Assembly (NCBI RefSeq): GCF_028275115.1
Contig: NZ_JAQCNH010000020.1
Location: 1-33,279, forward strand
Length of the DNA: 33,279 nt
DNA from: Halorientalis sp.
GTDB lineage: Archaea; Halobacteriota; Halobacteria; Halobacteriales; Haloarculaceae
Reading direction: 5' to 3'
The notes beneath the pieces were generated by a model. The model saw nothing but the letters and a program-made list of their open reading frames with translations, did not search any database and was not told where the DNA came from. Numbering within the stretch: the stretch's first letter is position 1; every line of letters starts with the position of its first letter. A program made the position numbers and the translations under genes. Positions 7,327-14,449 of the stretch are shown piece after piece.

Positions 7327-7935
7327 GTGGGCATCTACGACCGGTATCTCGCGGTCCGAACACAGTGGGCCAGCGAGGAGACGCCCGACAACGTCGCAGT
7401 CGTCATCACCGAGCGAGACCTGCTCGAACAGGGGGCTTACGACACCCTGGAGTCGTTTTTCGACTGGGCCATTGAGTACGGTGCCGAGCGGGTGATGGTT
7501 TACGTCTCCGTCCTCGACGAGGAAGCAGTCCCGACGCTCCGGCGCGCGCTCGAGGACGTCACCGCGCCTCGTGAGATGGCCGTCCGTGGCCCCGACGACG
7601 ACCAGCGGGTCGACGCCCCTATCCAGGTGAGTATCGGTCTCGGCGGTAAACACGAGTTCGCCGCCGCCGTTCAGGGGGTCGCCGAGGACGTGCAGACGGG
7701 CGAACTGACGCCCGGCGAGGTCGACGAAGCCGACATCGAGGAGCGACTGGTCTTCCCGACAGACCCCGACCTCGTTATCAAGACCGGGGCCGAACGGCTC
7801 TCGGATTTCATGATCTGGCAGTCGGTCTACTCCGAACTCTACTTCACCGACGTGAACTGGCGGGACTTCCGGAAGCGGGAGTACCTCCGGGCGATCCGGG
7901 ATTTTCAGGATCGCCAGCGGCGGTTTGGACAGTGA
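7327..7935 (+). CDS. Short cis-prenyltransferase (UppS) paralogue lacking the catalytic DGN motif, probable accessory subunit
   Basis: The protein is 202 residues from GTG 7327-7329. The C-terminal third is clearly cis-prenyltransferase: residues 147-181 contain LVIKTGAERLSDFMIWQ and YSELYFTDVNWRDF, the substrate/interface region of UppS. The N-terminal catalytic signature is absent. Where UppS has V-A-x-I-M-D-G-N this protein has VAVVITERDL (residues 23-32), and the downstream H-R-x-G motif is also missing. Residues of the diphosphate-binding Asp-Gly-Asn are therefore lost. This pattern matches the non-catalytic partner (NgBR-like) of heteromeric cis-prenyltransferases. A DGN-containing homologue is encoded at 9510-10439. 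The gene is divergent from DUF92, and its stop codon lies inside a hairpin of the 66-bp repeat. Family assignment is firm; the partner role is inferred. Confidence 0.85.
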   Translation: MGIYDRYLAVRTQWASEETPDNVAVVITERDLLEQGAYDTLESFFDWAIEYGAERVMVYVSVLDEEAVPTLRRALEDVTAPREMAVRGPDDDQRVDAPIQVSIGLGGKHEFAAAVQGVAEDVQTGELTPGEVDEADIEERLVFPTDPDLVIKTGAERLSDFMIWQSVYSELYFTDVNWRDFRKREYLRAIRDFQDRQRRFGQ

Positions 7936-7993
7936 CCGCAGGGAACTGTCCAAACGCCGGCAGGCGAGCGCAGCGAGTCTGCCGGAAGTTTGG
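7928..7993. repeat. 66-bp palindromic direct repeat, copy 1
   Basis: This is identical to 8051-8116. It contains the nested arms CCAAAC/GTTTGG (7950-7955, 7988-7993) and CCGGCAG/CTGCCGG (7957-7963, 7979-7985). Together with adjacent bases, 7923-7933 and 7945-7955 form an 11-bp hairpin (GTTTGGACAGT/ACTGTCCAAAC) that includes the stop codon of the upstream gene. A further perfect hairpin TTTGGCC-GGTA-GGCCAAA follows at 7989-8006 and competes for the GTTTGG arm. It may act as a terminator or be a REP-like element. Confidence 0.8.
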
Positions 7994-8050
7994 CCGGTAG
8001 GCCAAATCGCGTCGGGGAGCGACCGGCGGGAGCGGACCGACGGTGGTTCC

Positions 8051-8116
8051 GACAGTGACCGCAGGGAACTGTCCAAACGCCGGCAGGCGAGCGCAGCGAG
8101 TCTGCCGGAAGTTTGG
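8051..8116. repeat. 66-bp palindromic direct repeat, copy 2
   Basis: This is a perfect second copy of 7928-7993, 123 bp away. The 57-bp spacer between the copies is unique. It lies just beyond the 3' end of the minus-strand lipoprotein gene, so the two copies separate two convergent genes. Confidence 0.8.
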
Positions 8117-8149
8117 GATTCGTTCGAGGCAGCGGAGTTCGGCGGATGG

Positions 8150-9346
8150 TCAGTGCCGATAGCAGACGTACCCGGTTTCGGTCGCCGCGCCGCCGACGAA
8201 GACGTGTGAGTCGGTGCCGTCGACGAACTCGCCGAGGAGGTCGACGCTGGAGACCTCGTCGCCGGACTGGGGGTCGAGTGCCACCATCGGGCCACCCTGT
8301 TCCAGCACGATCACGCCGTGGTCGGTGATCACCGGATGGTCGACGGGGCGGGAGTCGTGGGAGTAGGTCCACTGGATCTCGCCCGTTCCGGGGTCGACAC
8401 CGACCGACTCGCGGCCGACGAAGACGAGCGTGCCGTCGGCGTACCCGTACGGCGCGGTCAACTGGTCGGACGCCTCGACTTCCCACTCGACGCTGCCGTC
8501 GGTTCGGTCGTACGCGCGGGCCGGGACCGCGGACCGGCCGTAGTTGTTCACCGTCTGGGCCGGCGTGAACACCCGGTCCGGTCCGACGGCGAATCCGTCT
8601 TTCCCCGGGCTCCCGGTCGTGAAACTGTCCCTGTCGATCGACCACTGAACCTCGTACGCCTCGAGGTCGTACGCAAAAAAGAGCGGACGGCCCGACGACG
8701 TGAACAGCTGTCCGCCGTCCTGGGCCGGGTTCGATAGCTGGCGACGCTGGCCACCCTGCCTGATTCGCGCCAGGATCTCACCGGATTCGCCGTCGAGGAT
8801 CGCCGATCCACTCTCCTCCAGTCCGTTGGCACTGACGGCGACGCCACCGGGGACGGGGATGGCCAGCCCGCTGGCCCGGGCACCCTCGACGGCCCCCTCA
8901 CCGATGACGTCGCTGAGCGGGACCGTCCACTGTGCCTCCCCGGACTGCGGGTCAAGCGCTTCGACGACGTCCTCGCCGCTCGGTAGCCCGTAGATCCGGT
9001 CGGCCGTCGGGTAGAGTTTATCGTTGTAGAACTTCTCGCGTGTCCAGCGCTCTGCCCCCGAGACGAGGTCGTTACAGACGGTCATCGGGTCGCCGGTTTC
9101 CCAGAGGACGACGTCGCTCCCGACGACGAGTTGTTCGCGTTCCTCCGGCCCACGGTCGAGTTCCCACGCCTGCTCGAACGCGGGCTCGCCACTGGGCTCG
9201 GGGTCGGGGTTCGAAGTGGTGACACTCGTTTCGGTCCCGTCTGTCGTCGAGTCGGTACTCGTCTCAGTCGAACCGTCGGTCGAATCGGAACTGCACCCTG
9301 CAACGATGGCGCTCCCGACCGTACCGAGGAACACCCGCCTGCGCAT
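8150..9346 (-). CDS. Lipoprotein with PQQ-type beta-propeller repeats
   Basis: The 398-residue protein starts at ATG 9344-9346 with MRRRVFLGTVGSAIVAGCSS. A twin-arginine-like R-R-R-V-F-L motif precedes a hydrophobic stretch and a lipobox (VAGC, lipidated Cys about residue 18). A Ser/Thr/Asp-rich stalk follows (about 19-55), usual for haloarchaeal Tat-exported lipoproteins. The rest is a repeated pattern ending in ALDPQSGEAQW, AYDRTDGSVEW, GVDPGTGEIQW and ALDPQSGDEV, the W-motif blades of PQQ/quinoprotein-like propellers. It is likely anchored outside the cell membrane and may bind a ligand or protein; no catalytic residues can be assigned. The frame stays open far upstream to about 9979, but that part is antisense to uppS and was excluded. 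Confidence 0.88.
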   Translation of the reverse strand: MRRRVFLGTVGSAIVAGCSSDSTDGSTETSTDSTTDGTETSVTTSNPDPEPSGEPAFEQAWELDRGPEEREQLVVGSDVVLWETGDPMTVCNDLVSGAERWTREKFYNDKLYPTADRIYGLPSGEDVVEALDPQSGEAQWTVPLSDVIGEGAVEGARASGLAIPVPGGVAVSANGLEESGSAILDGESGEILARIRQGGQRRQLSNPAQDGGQLFTSSGRPLFFAYDLEAYEVQWSIDRDSFTTGSPGKDGFAVGPDRVFTPAQTVNNYGRSAVPARAYDRTDGSVEWEVEASDQLTAPYGYADGTLVFVGRESVGVDPGTGEIQWTYSHDSRPVDHPVITDHGVIVLEQGGPMVALDPQSGDEVSSVDLLGEFVDGTDSHVFVGGAATETGYVCYRH

Positions 9347-9509
9347 ACCCTCCGACAGGACACGGACGGCTAAAACGATCCGTTGGCGGTAATAATCATA
9401 TTCCTGCGCCACGTATGCGGAAAGAAATCGATCTCCACGCGGTTCGAGTGGACGTTCGCCCAGTTCTCGGCGGGTGATGGGTCCATGTCGCCCAGGCGAG
9501 GCCCGCGGG

Positions 9510-10439
9510 TTAGTCGGCGGGGTTGCGGTCGGCGTCGTCGACGGCTTCGGTGACGGCCTCGCGGTCTTCGCTCGGGAGCGCGTCGCGGAACCGGCTGAGG
9601 ACCGAGCGCGCCTCGTCGAGTTCGGCACTGCCCATCGCCCGGACGAGCGCCAGGGCACGCTTGGCGCGGGCGGTCCGCCAGGACTCCTCGCGGGACTCGT
9701 AGGTACGAATCGCCCGGAGAAAGTCCACTTTCCGGAACTCCGGCCAGTAAGGGGCACAGAAGAAGACGGCGGCCTCGTTGCCGTTGGCGTGCCAGGGCAG
9801 GAAGTTGCTGGTGCGTTCGGCGCCGCCGGTCCGAAGAATGAGGTCGACGTCACAGGACGGGCCCTCGTAGAGGCGCTGTTCGACGGTTTCGGCGTCGATT
9901 TCGTCGGGGTCGAGGTCGCCGTAGACCACGTCGCGGGCCACGTCGCGGGCGGCGCCGAGCAGTTCTGCGCGGCCGCCATAGGCCAGCGCGATATTCAACT
10001 GCAGTTCGTCGTAGTCGCGGGTACGGCCCTCGGCGTACTGGATAGCGGTTCGGACCCGCCCCGGGAGGTCCTGAGTCTCGCCGATGGCCCGGATCTTCAC
10101 CTCGCCATCGTGGACGCGGTCGGCGTCGGCGAACTCGTACAGTTTCTCCTCGATGAGGTCGAACAGCGCCTCTCGCTGGTTGACCGGGCGGTCGAAGTTC
10201 TCCGTCGAGAACGTGTACAGCGTCAGTTCTTGAATGCCGAACTCGTCACACCAGTTGAGCATGGCCTCGGTCGTCTCGGCACCGGCGCGGTGCCCCTCCG
10301 TCGTCCCCTCGCCCTCTTTCCGGGCGTATCGGCGGTTCCCATCTTGGATGACCGCGACGTGGTCCGGCATCCCCGATAGCTCCCACCGCAGCAGCCGTTC
10401 GTACCCCGACAGCGCCTGCTGTCGCACCCACGCAAGCAT
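9510..10439 (-). CDS. uppS: cis-Prenyltransferase (UppS-type, polyprenyl diphosphate synthase), catalytic DGN-containing protein
   Basis: The protein is 309 residues from ATG 10437-10439. Catalytic features are present: HVAVIQDGNRRYA (Asp33 of the DGN motif), EGHRAGAE (H50) and LYTFSTENFDRP (about 74-85). The C-terminal diphosphate-binding RTGGAERTSNF is also present (203-213). The following interface region, usually WQ-x-x-Y-x-E-L-Y-F, is instead WHANGNEAAVFFCAPYWPEF (216-235), a clear departure. It adds C5 isoprene units in cis to build polyprenyl diphosphate, the precursor of dolichyl phosphate carriers for N-glycosylation. The short paralogue at 7327-7935 has the complementary set of motifs. 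A TATA-like box lies at 10461-10473. Confidence 0.92.
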   Translation of the reverse strand: MLAWVRQQALSGYERLLRWELSGMPDHVAVIQDGNRRYARKEGEGTTEGHRAGAETTEAMLNWCDEFGIQELTLYTFSTENFDRPVNQREALFDLIEEKLYEFADADRVHDGEVKIRAIGETQDLPGRVRTAIQYAEGRTRDYDELQLNIALAYGGRAELLGAARDVARDVVYGDLDPDEIDAETVEQRLYEGPSCDVDLILRTGGAERTSNFLPWHANGNEAAVFFCAPYWPEFRKVDFLRAIRTYESREESWRTARAKRALALVRAMGSAELDEARSVLSRFRDALPSEDREAVTEAVDDADRNPAD

Positions 10440-10460
10440 TGTATGGGAACTCTCACCCCA

Positions 10461-10473
10461 TGATAAGTATCTT
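10461..10473 (-). promoter_or_regulatory. TATA-like box of uppS
   Basis: The minus strand reads AAGATACTTATCA, centred about 28 nt upstream of the ATG at 10439, consistent with a leaderless transcript and with that start choice. Confidence 0.5.
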
Positions 10474-10500
10474 GTCCTCCCGTGTCGGCTCACCCGCAGA

Positions 10501-10509
10501 TTTTAATAC
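10501..10509 (+). promoter_or_regulatory. TATA-like box of the cold-shock gene
   Basis: TTTTAATAC is centred about 29 nt upstream of the ATG at 10534. It lies back to back with the uppS promoter in a 94-bp divergent region. Confidence 0.5.
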
Positions 10510-10533
10510 GGCGGCGTCCTCTTGACAGTTGCA

Positions 10534-10728
10534 ATGGCGAACGGTACGGTTGATTTCTTCAACGACACTGGCGGTTACGGATTCATCGATACAGAAGATG
10601 CGGACGAAGACGTGTTCTTCCACATGGAAGACGTCGGTGGCCCTGACCTCGAAGAGGGACAGGAGGTGGAGTTCGACATCGTGCAGGCCGACAAGGGCCC
10701 GCGCGCGGAGAACCTGACGCGCCTGTAA
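10534..10728 (+). CDS. cspA: Cold-shock domain protein (CspA-like)
   Basis: The protein is 64 residues from ATG 10534, the standard single-domain size. It shows the CSD order: MANGTVDFFNDTGGYGFIDTE with RNP1 (GYGFI, about residues 14-18), then DVFFHMEDV with RNP2 (VFFH, about 27-30), then EGQEVEFDIVQADKGPRAENL. It binds single-stranded RNA and DNA and probably acts as an RNA chaperone. The RNP1 F/W position that is often Lys-Gly-Phe-Gly is Thr-Gly-Gly-Tyr-Gly here, as in other haloarchaeal copies I recall. The final five codons including the stop are repeated three more times immediately downstream. Confidence 0.95.
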   Translation: MANGTVDFFNDTGGYGFIDTEDADEDVFFHMEDVGGPDLEEGQEVEFDIVQADKGPRAENLTRL

Positions 10729-10773
10729 CTGACGCGCCTGTAACTGACGCGCCTGTAACTAACGCGCCTGTAA
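10714..10773. repeat. Four tandem 15-bp repeats of the last codons and stop of cspA
   Basis: The unit CTGACGCGCCTGTAA begins at 10714, 10729, 10744 and 10759; the fourth has CTA for CTG. The first copy is coding (Leu-Thr-Arg-Leu-stop). The unit keeps the reading frame and puts a stop at the end of each copy. It was probably made by slippage or tandem duplication. Confidence 0.95.
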
Positions 10774-10800
10774 CGGGCGCGACACGTTGCGGTACTGTGC

Positions 10801-10815
10801 GGGGCCGGTGGCCCC
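10801..10815. terminator. GC hairpin downstream of cspA
   Basis: GGGGCC-GGT-GGCCCC is a perfect 6-bp stem with a 3-nt loop, 70-90 nt after the cspA stop. No T-run follows, so a terminator role is only possible, not shown. Confidence 0.3.
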
Positions 10816-10917
10816 GAGACACGAACCTGCGAGGAGCGACGTCGTCCGCGGTGGGGCGCGTCGCCGTTCGGTATGAGACCGTGAGAGGTATGTGGACAGG
10901 GCAGTCAGTATCAATTA

Positions 10918-11331
10918 ATGGAAACGCAGGACCCCATTGATCCGGACCTGTACCAGCGGGCGAGAGCGCTACTAGAACCGGGGGAAATCGAGCTGGTGGG
11001 GATGATCGTCCACACGAAACTGGACAGCGATGACGAAGCTACGCTCCACGAGACGACCATCGAGATCGGCGAGCGAATCGCAGAACACACCGGACAGGAC
11101 CCGAAAGAGACCTACGTCTACTCGGGCAACGACGACTCCGAATTCGGGCTGAACCAGCACCAGGGGCGCACGCTGGATGGTGACGAGTTCATCTGGGAGT
11201 GTCAGCAACTGCTCCGTGAAGAGGAGTTCAAGATCGTTTTTTATTACGAGGCCGACGCCGACCAGGCGGCGCTGGTCGAGGCAGTCCGCGCAGACGAGTA
11301 CACGGTCGAACCGGTCGCCGAACCCGCCTGA
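10918..11331 (+). CDS. DUF5778 family haloarchaeal protein
   Basis: The protein is 137 residues from ATG 10918, preceded by AT-rich TCAATTA. It is very acidic with no signal peptide or membrane segment, so cytoplasmic. Notable stretches are GEIELVGMIVHTKLDS (about residues 22-37), GNDDSEFGLNQHQGRTLDGDEFIWECQQLLRE (in two parts, about 70-100) and FKIVFYYEADADQAALVEAV. I recognise it as a conserved haloarchaea-only family with no known function. The gene is followed by a 51-bp gap and then the siroheme decarboxylase gene, which has its own TATA box, so they need not be co-transcribed. Confidence 0.75.
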   Translation: METQDPIDPDLYQRARALLEPGEIELVGMIVHTKLDSDDEATLHETTIEIGERIAEHTGQDPKETYVYSGNDDSEFGLNQHQGRTLDGDEFIWECQQLLREEEFKIVFYYEADADQAALVEAVRADEYTVEPVAEPA

Positions 11332-11351
11332 TACGCGGCCAACAAGCACGG

Positions 11352-11359
11352 ATTTATGC
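11352..11359 (+). promoter_or_regulatory. TATA-like box of the haem-precursor operon
   Basis: ATTTATGC is centred about 28 nt before the ATG at 11383. It is the only clear promoter before the three closely packed genes ending at 14445. Confidence 0.45.
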
Positions 11360-11382
11360 AGCCTCGACCCGGACACTGAATC

Positions 11383-12456
11383 ATGACTGAAGACCTCTCG
11401 CGGACCGATCGGGCCATCGTCAATGCCTTTCAGGGCGGGTTCCCGGTCGTCGAGCGCCCCTTCGAGCCAGCGGCCGAGGCGCTCCGTGATCGGGGTGTCG
11501 ACGTCGACGCCGACCGCCTCTTCGAACGGATCAGGGACCTCGACGAGGAGGGCGTGCTGACGCGGTTTGGCGCGCTGATCAACGCCGAGGCAATCGGTGG
11601 GGCGGCCACCCTGGTTGCGATGCACGCCCCCGAAGACCGGTTCGACGAGGTGGCCGAGCAGGTCAACGATTACGATGCAGTAGCCCACAACTACGAGCGC
11701 GAACACCCCCACCTCAACATGTGGTTCGTCGTCAGCGTGCCCGACGCCGACGCGGTCGAGGACGTGCTAGGGGCCATCGAAGACGACACCGGCCAGGAGA
11801 CCTACAACCTGCCCAAACAGCAGGAGTTCCGGGTAGAGGCGAAGTTCCTGCTCGACGGCCCCATCTCCGAGGGGGACGTGGACTGCTCGGCTCTCGGGCC
11901 CGAGGTGACCCCGACTGACCGGACCTCGCTGACACCGGCCGAACTCGACCTCGTGCTGGAGATTCAGGACGGACTCCCCGTCTCGCCGACACCCTACCGG
12001 GACGTGGCCGAGGCGGTGGGCGCAGACGTCGAGTGGGTGCTGTCGACGATCAAGCGGTTCGACGAGGAGGGGAAGGTCAGACGGGTCGGGTTGATTCCGA
12101 ACCACTACTCGCTGGGGTACACGGAGAACGGTATGACGGTCTGGGACGTGCCCGACGGGAAAGTCGACGAGGTCGGCCCCGCCATCGCGTCGCTGGGGTT
12201 CGTCACACACTGCTACGAGCGGCCGCGCCACGACGGCGCCTGGCCGTACAATTTCTTCGCGATGACCCACGGCCGTAGCGAGGAAGAGAGCGACGAGCGC
12301 GTCCAGCAGGTCCGCGAGAAGATGACCGAGTTCTGGGATGTCAACGAGGACGACTGGGACACGTTGTTCTCGACCCGGATTCTGAAGAAGACCGGCATCC
12401 GGATGGACGAGCGCGCCCGTGCGAACACGGTGGAACCGGGTGAGGCCGACGACTGA
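11383..12456 (+). CDS. ahbAB: Siroheme decarboxylase, AhbA-AhbB fusion (Lrp/AsnC-like fold)
   Basis: The 357-residue protein is a tandem of two Lrp/AsnC-type halves. The first (about residues 1-165) has a winged helix followed by YEREHPHLNMWFVVS (104-118). The second (about 180-345) has a second winged helix and CYERPRHDGAWPYNFFAMTHG in two parts (277-297). These Y/H/N/W-containing motifs are those of AhbA and AhbB, and of the NirD/L/G/H proteins, rather than of DNA-binding Lrp regulators. The enzyme removes the C12 and C18 acetate carboxyls of sirohaem to give 12,18-didecarboxysirohaem in the archaeal haem (and haem d1) pathway. Context supports this: precorrin-2 dehydrogenase and glutamyl-tRNA reductase follow within 14 bp and with a 4-bp overlap. 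Often misannotated as a transcription regulator. Confidence 0.92.
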   Translation: MTEDLSRTDRAIVNAFQGGFPVVERPFEPAAEALRDRGVDVDADRLFERIRDLDEEGVLTRFGALINAEAIGGAATLVAMHAPEDRFDEVAEQVNDYDAVAHNYEREHPHLNMWFVVSVPDADAVEDVLGAIEDDTGQETYNLPKQQEFRVEAKFLLDGPISEGDVDCSALGPEVTPTDRTSLTPAELDLVLEIQDGLPVSPTPYRDVAEAVGADVEWVLSTIKRFDEEGKVRRVGLIPNHYSLGYTENGMTVWDVPDGKVDEVGPAIASLGFVTHCYERPRHDGAWPYNFFAMTHGRSEEESDERVQQVREKMTEFWDVNEDDWDTLFSTRILKKTGIRMDERARANTVEPGEADD

Positions 12457-12469
12457 TGGGCAGGGACCG

Positions 12470-13117
12470 ATGATACCCCTGTTACACGACTTCACCGATA
12501 CGACGGTCCTCGTGTTCGGCGGCGGCTCGGTCGGCGCACGGAAGGCACGGCGGTTCACCCGCGAGGCCGACGTAATCGTCGTCAGTCCAGCGTTCGCAGA
12601 CACGGATTTCGGCGGAGCCGAGCGAGTCAGGGCGGCGCCGGACACCGACGACGTGACCGACTGGGTCGCAGACGCCGACCCCGCACTCGTGGTGGCCGCG
12701 ACGGACGACGGCGAACTGAACGGGGCCATCGAGCGGGCCGCGCGGGACGCGGGCGCACTAGTCAACCGAACGGACGAACACGGCGAGCGCGACTCGGGGA
12801 GCGTCGTCGTGCCAGCGACGGTGCGGGACGGGCCAGTGACGGTCGCCATTTCGACGGGCGGGACGAGTCCGGCACTGAGCCGGTATCTACGCCAGCGAAT
12901 CGAGGACGACGTCGACGGCGCCGGCGAGATGGCACGGCTGACGGGGGAGTTGCGGGCAGAGCTGCAGGCCGATGCGGTCGACCCGGAGCGACGGCGGAAT
13001 GCGGTCCGGGCGGTCGTCCGGTCCGCGCGCGTTTGGAAGCATTTAGATAGCGGCAGAACGAAGCGTCGCCAGGTGGCAGAGGACGTGATTGCGGACGTGA
13101 CGGGTGATCTACAGTGA
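12470..13117 (+). CDS. Precorrin-2 dehydrogenase / sirohydrochlorin ferrochelatase (Met8/SirC/CysG-N type)
   Basis: The protein is 215 residues from ATG 12470, beginning MIPLLHDFTDTTVLVFGGGSV. The NAD-binding GGGSVGARKARRF (about residues 18-30) and the conserved ISTGGTSPALSRYLRQRIE (about 126-144) are the signatures of the siroheme-synthase N-terminal family. It oxidises precorrin-2 to sirohydrochlorin; Met8-like members also insert Fe2+ to give sirohaem. Whether this one chelates is unclear because the short C-terminal region lacks obvious ferrochelatase landmarks. Its end overlaps hemA by 4 bp (GTGA), so expression is coupled to hemA. It supplies sirohaem to the decarboxylase encoded just upstream. 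Confidence 0.9.
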   Translation: MIPLLHDFTDTTVLVFGGGSVGARKARRFTREADVIVVSPAFADTDFGGAERVRAAPDTDDVTDWVADADPALVVAATDDGELNGAIERAARDAGALVNRTDEHGERDSGSVVVPATVRDGPVTVAISTGGTSPALSRYLRQRIEDDVDGAGEMARLTGELRAELQADAVDPERRRNAVRAVVRSARVWKHLDSGRTKRRQVAEDVIADVTGDLQ

Positions 13118-14445
13118 TAAACGGAGCCGGCGTGATTGCGGGTGTCAGTATCGCCCACGGGCAGGCCTGTGTCGACGATATCGAGGCGGCCTGTGCCGAG
13201 AACCAGCGTCGGGCCGTCGAGTCACTACTCGGTCAGTCGGGCGTCGAGGAAGCGTACGTCCTCCAGACGTGCAACCGCGCAGAGGCATACGCCGTCGCCC
13301 CCGAGGCGTCGATTGGCCGGGCCGCTCTCGAATGCTACCGAGCGGACGTGCCCGACGACGCCGTCGTAGAGATGGGACACGAGGAGAGTCTGCGTCACCT
13401 GCTGCGTGTGTCGGCTGGACTGGAGTCAATCGTCCTCGGCGAGGACCAGATACTCGGACAGGTCAGAGACGCGTACGAGGATTCACGCGGCGTCGGCGCG
13501 ATGGGGCCGGTGCTGGAAAACGGTGTGACCAAGGCGATTCACGTCGGCGAGCGCGCCCGCACCGAGACCGCTATCAACGAGGGAACGGTCTCGCTCGGGA
13601 GCGCGGCCGTCAGCCTCGCCGACCGGGAGCGCGACCTGGAGCGGGCGACGGCACTGGTCGTCGGCGCAGGTGAGATGGGGTCGCTCGTCGCCAAGGCTCT
13701 CGACGGGACCGCCGAGCGCGTCCTCGTCGCCAACCGGACCGTGCCCCACGCGGAACACCTGGTGAGTCGCCTCGGCGTAGACGGGTCCGCACTCGGACTC
13801 AACGGCGTCTCGACGGCGATCGACCGGGCGGACCTGGTGATCACGGCGACGGGCAGTCCGGACCACATCGTCACCGTTGAGACACTCGAGCGGGCCGGTG
13901 ACACGCTCGTTATAGACCTCGCTCAGCCACGGGACGTGCCGCCGGCGGCCGACGACATAGACGCCGTGACGATCAGAGACATGGACGCGCTGGAGTCGGT
14001 GACCGCGGCCTCCCGGCGGCGCCGGGAGACGGCCGCCGAGAAGGTCGAGCAACTCGTCGACGAGGAGTTCGAACACCTGCTGACCCAGTACAAGCGAAAG
14101 CGGGCCGATCAGGTGATCGCGGGCATGTACGAGAGCGCCGAGCGCATGAAGGCGCGCGAACTCTCGACGGCCCTCGAAAAAATCGACCTAAACGACGAGG
14201 AACGCGACGTCGTCGAATCGATGGCCGACGCCCTGGTCGGCCAGTTGCTCGCGCCGCCGACCCAGAGCCTGCGAGACGCGGCCGAGGAGGACGACTGGAC
14301 CACCATCAACACCGCACTCCAGTTGTTCGACCCGGAGTTCGGGTCCGATGTCCCCGAGTTCGTCGCCAGCATGGACCCCGAGGAGATTCCCGAGGACATG
14401 CGAGCCGAGATGCCACAGGCGGTCCTCAACCAGTTGGACGACTGA
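13114..14445 (+). CDS. hemA: Glutamyl-tRNA reductase
   Basis: The protein is 443 residues from GTG 13114-13116; the start overlaps the preceding stop codon. The catalytic Cys lies in LQTCNRAEAY (C53). The substrate-binding segment EDQILGQVRDAY and the NADPH-binding ALVVGAGEMGSLVAKAL (about residues 179-195) follow in the expected order. The C-terminal dimerisation domain (about 310-443) carries the long helix with TAASRRRRETAAEK. It reduces glutamyl-tRNA(Glu) to glutamate-1-semialdehyde, the committed step of tetrapyrrole synthesis. An internal GTG at 13132 could also start translation, but the upstream one preserves the family N-terminus and the GTGA coupling. Convergent with an MFS gene only 4 bp away. 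Confidence 0.97.
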   Translation: MINGAGVIAGVSIAHGQACVDDIEAACAENQRRAVESLLGQSGVEEAYVLQTCNRAEAYAVAPEASIGRAALECYRADVPDDAVVEMGHEESLRHLLRVSAGLESIVLGEDQILGQVRDAYEDSRGVGAMGPVLENGVTKAIHVGERARTETAINEGTVSLGSAAVSLADRERDLERATALVVGAGEMGSLVAKALDGTAERVLVANRTVPHAEHLVSRLGVDGSALGLNGVSTAIDRADLVITATGSPDHIVTVETLERAGDTLVIDLAQPRDVPPAADDIDAVTIRDMDALESVTAASRRRRETAAEKVEQLVDEEFEHLLTQYKRKRADQVIAGMYESAERMKARELSTALEKIDLNDEERDVVESMADALVGQLLAPPTQSLRDAAEEDDWTTINTALQLFDPEFGSDVPEFVASMDPEEIPEDMRAEMPQAVLNQLDD

Positions 14446-14449
14446 TTTG

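Noticed and set aside
6508-8295. Long minus-strand frame crossing the 66-bp repeats
   Set aside because: It runs antisense to the cis-prenyltransferase paralogue and through both repeat copies. Its composition is not halophilic.
9347-9979. 5' extension of the lipoprotein gene to about 9979
   Set aside because: The added residues are antisense to uppS and rich in Pro/Ser/Thr/Arg. The lipobox signal peptide starts at the internal ATG 9344-9346.
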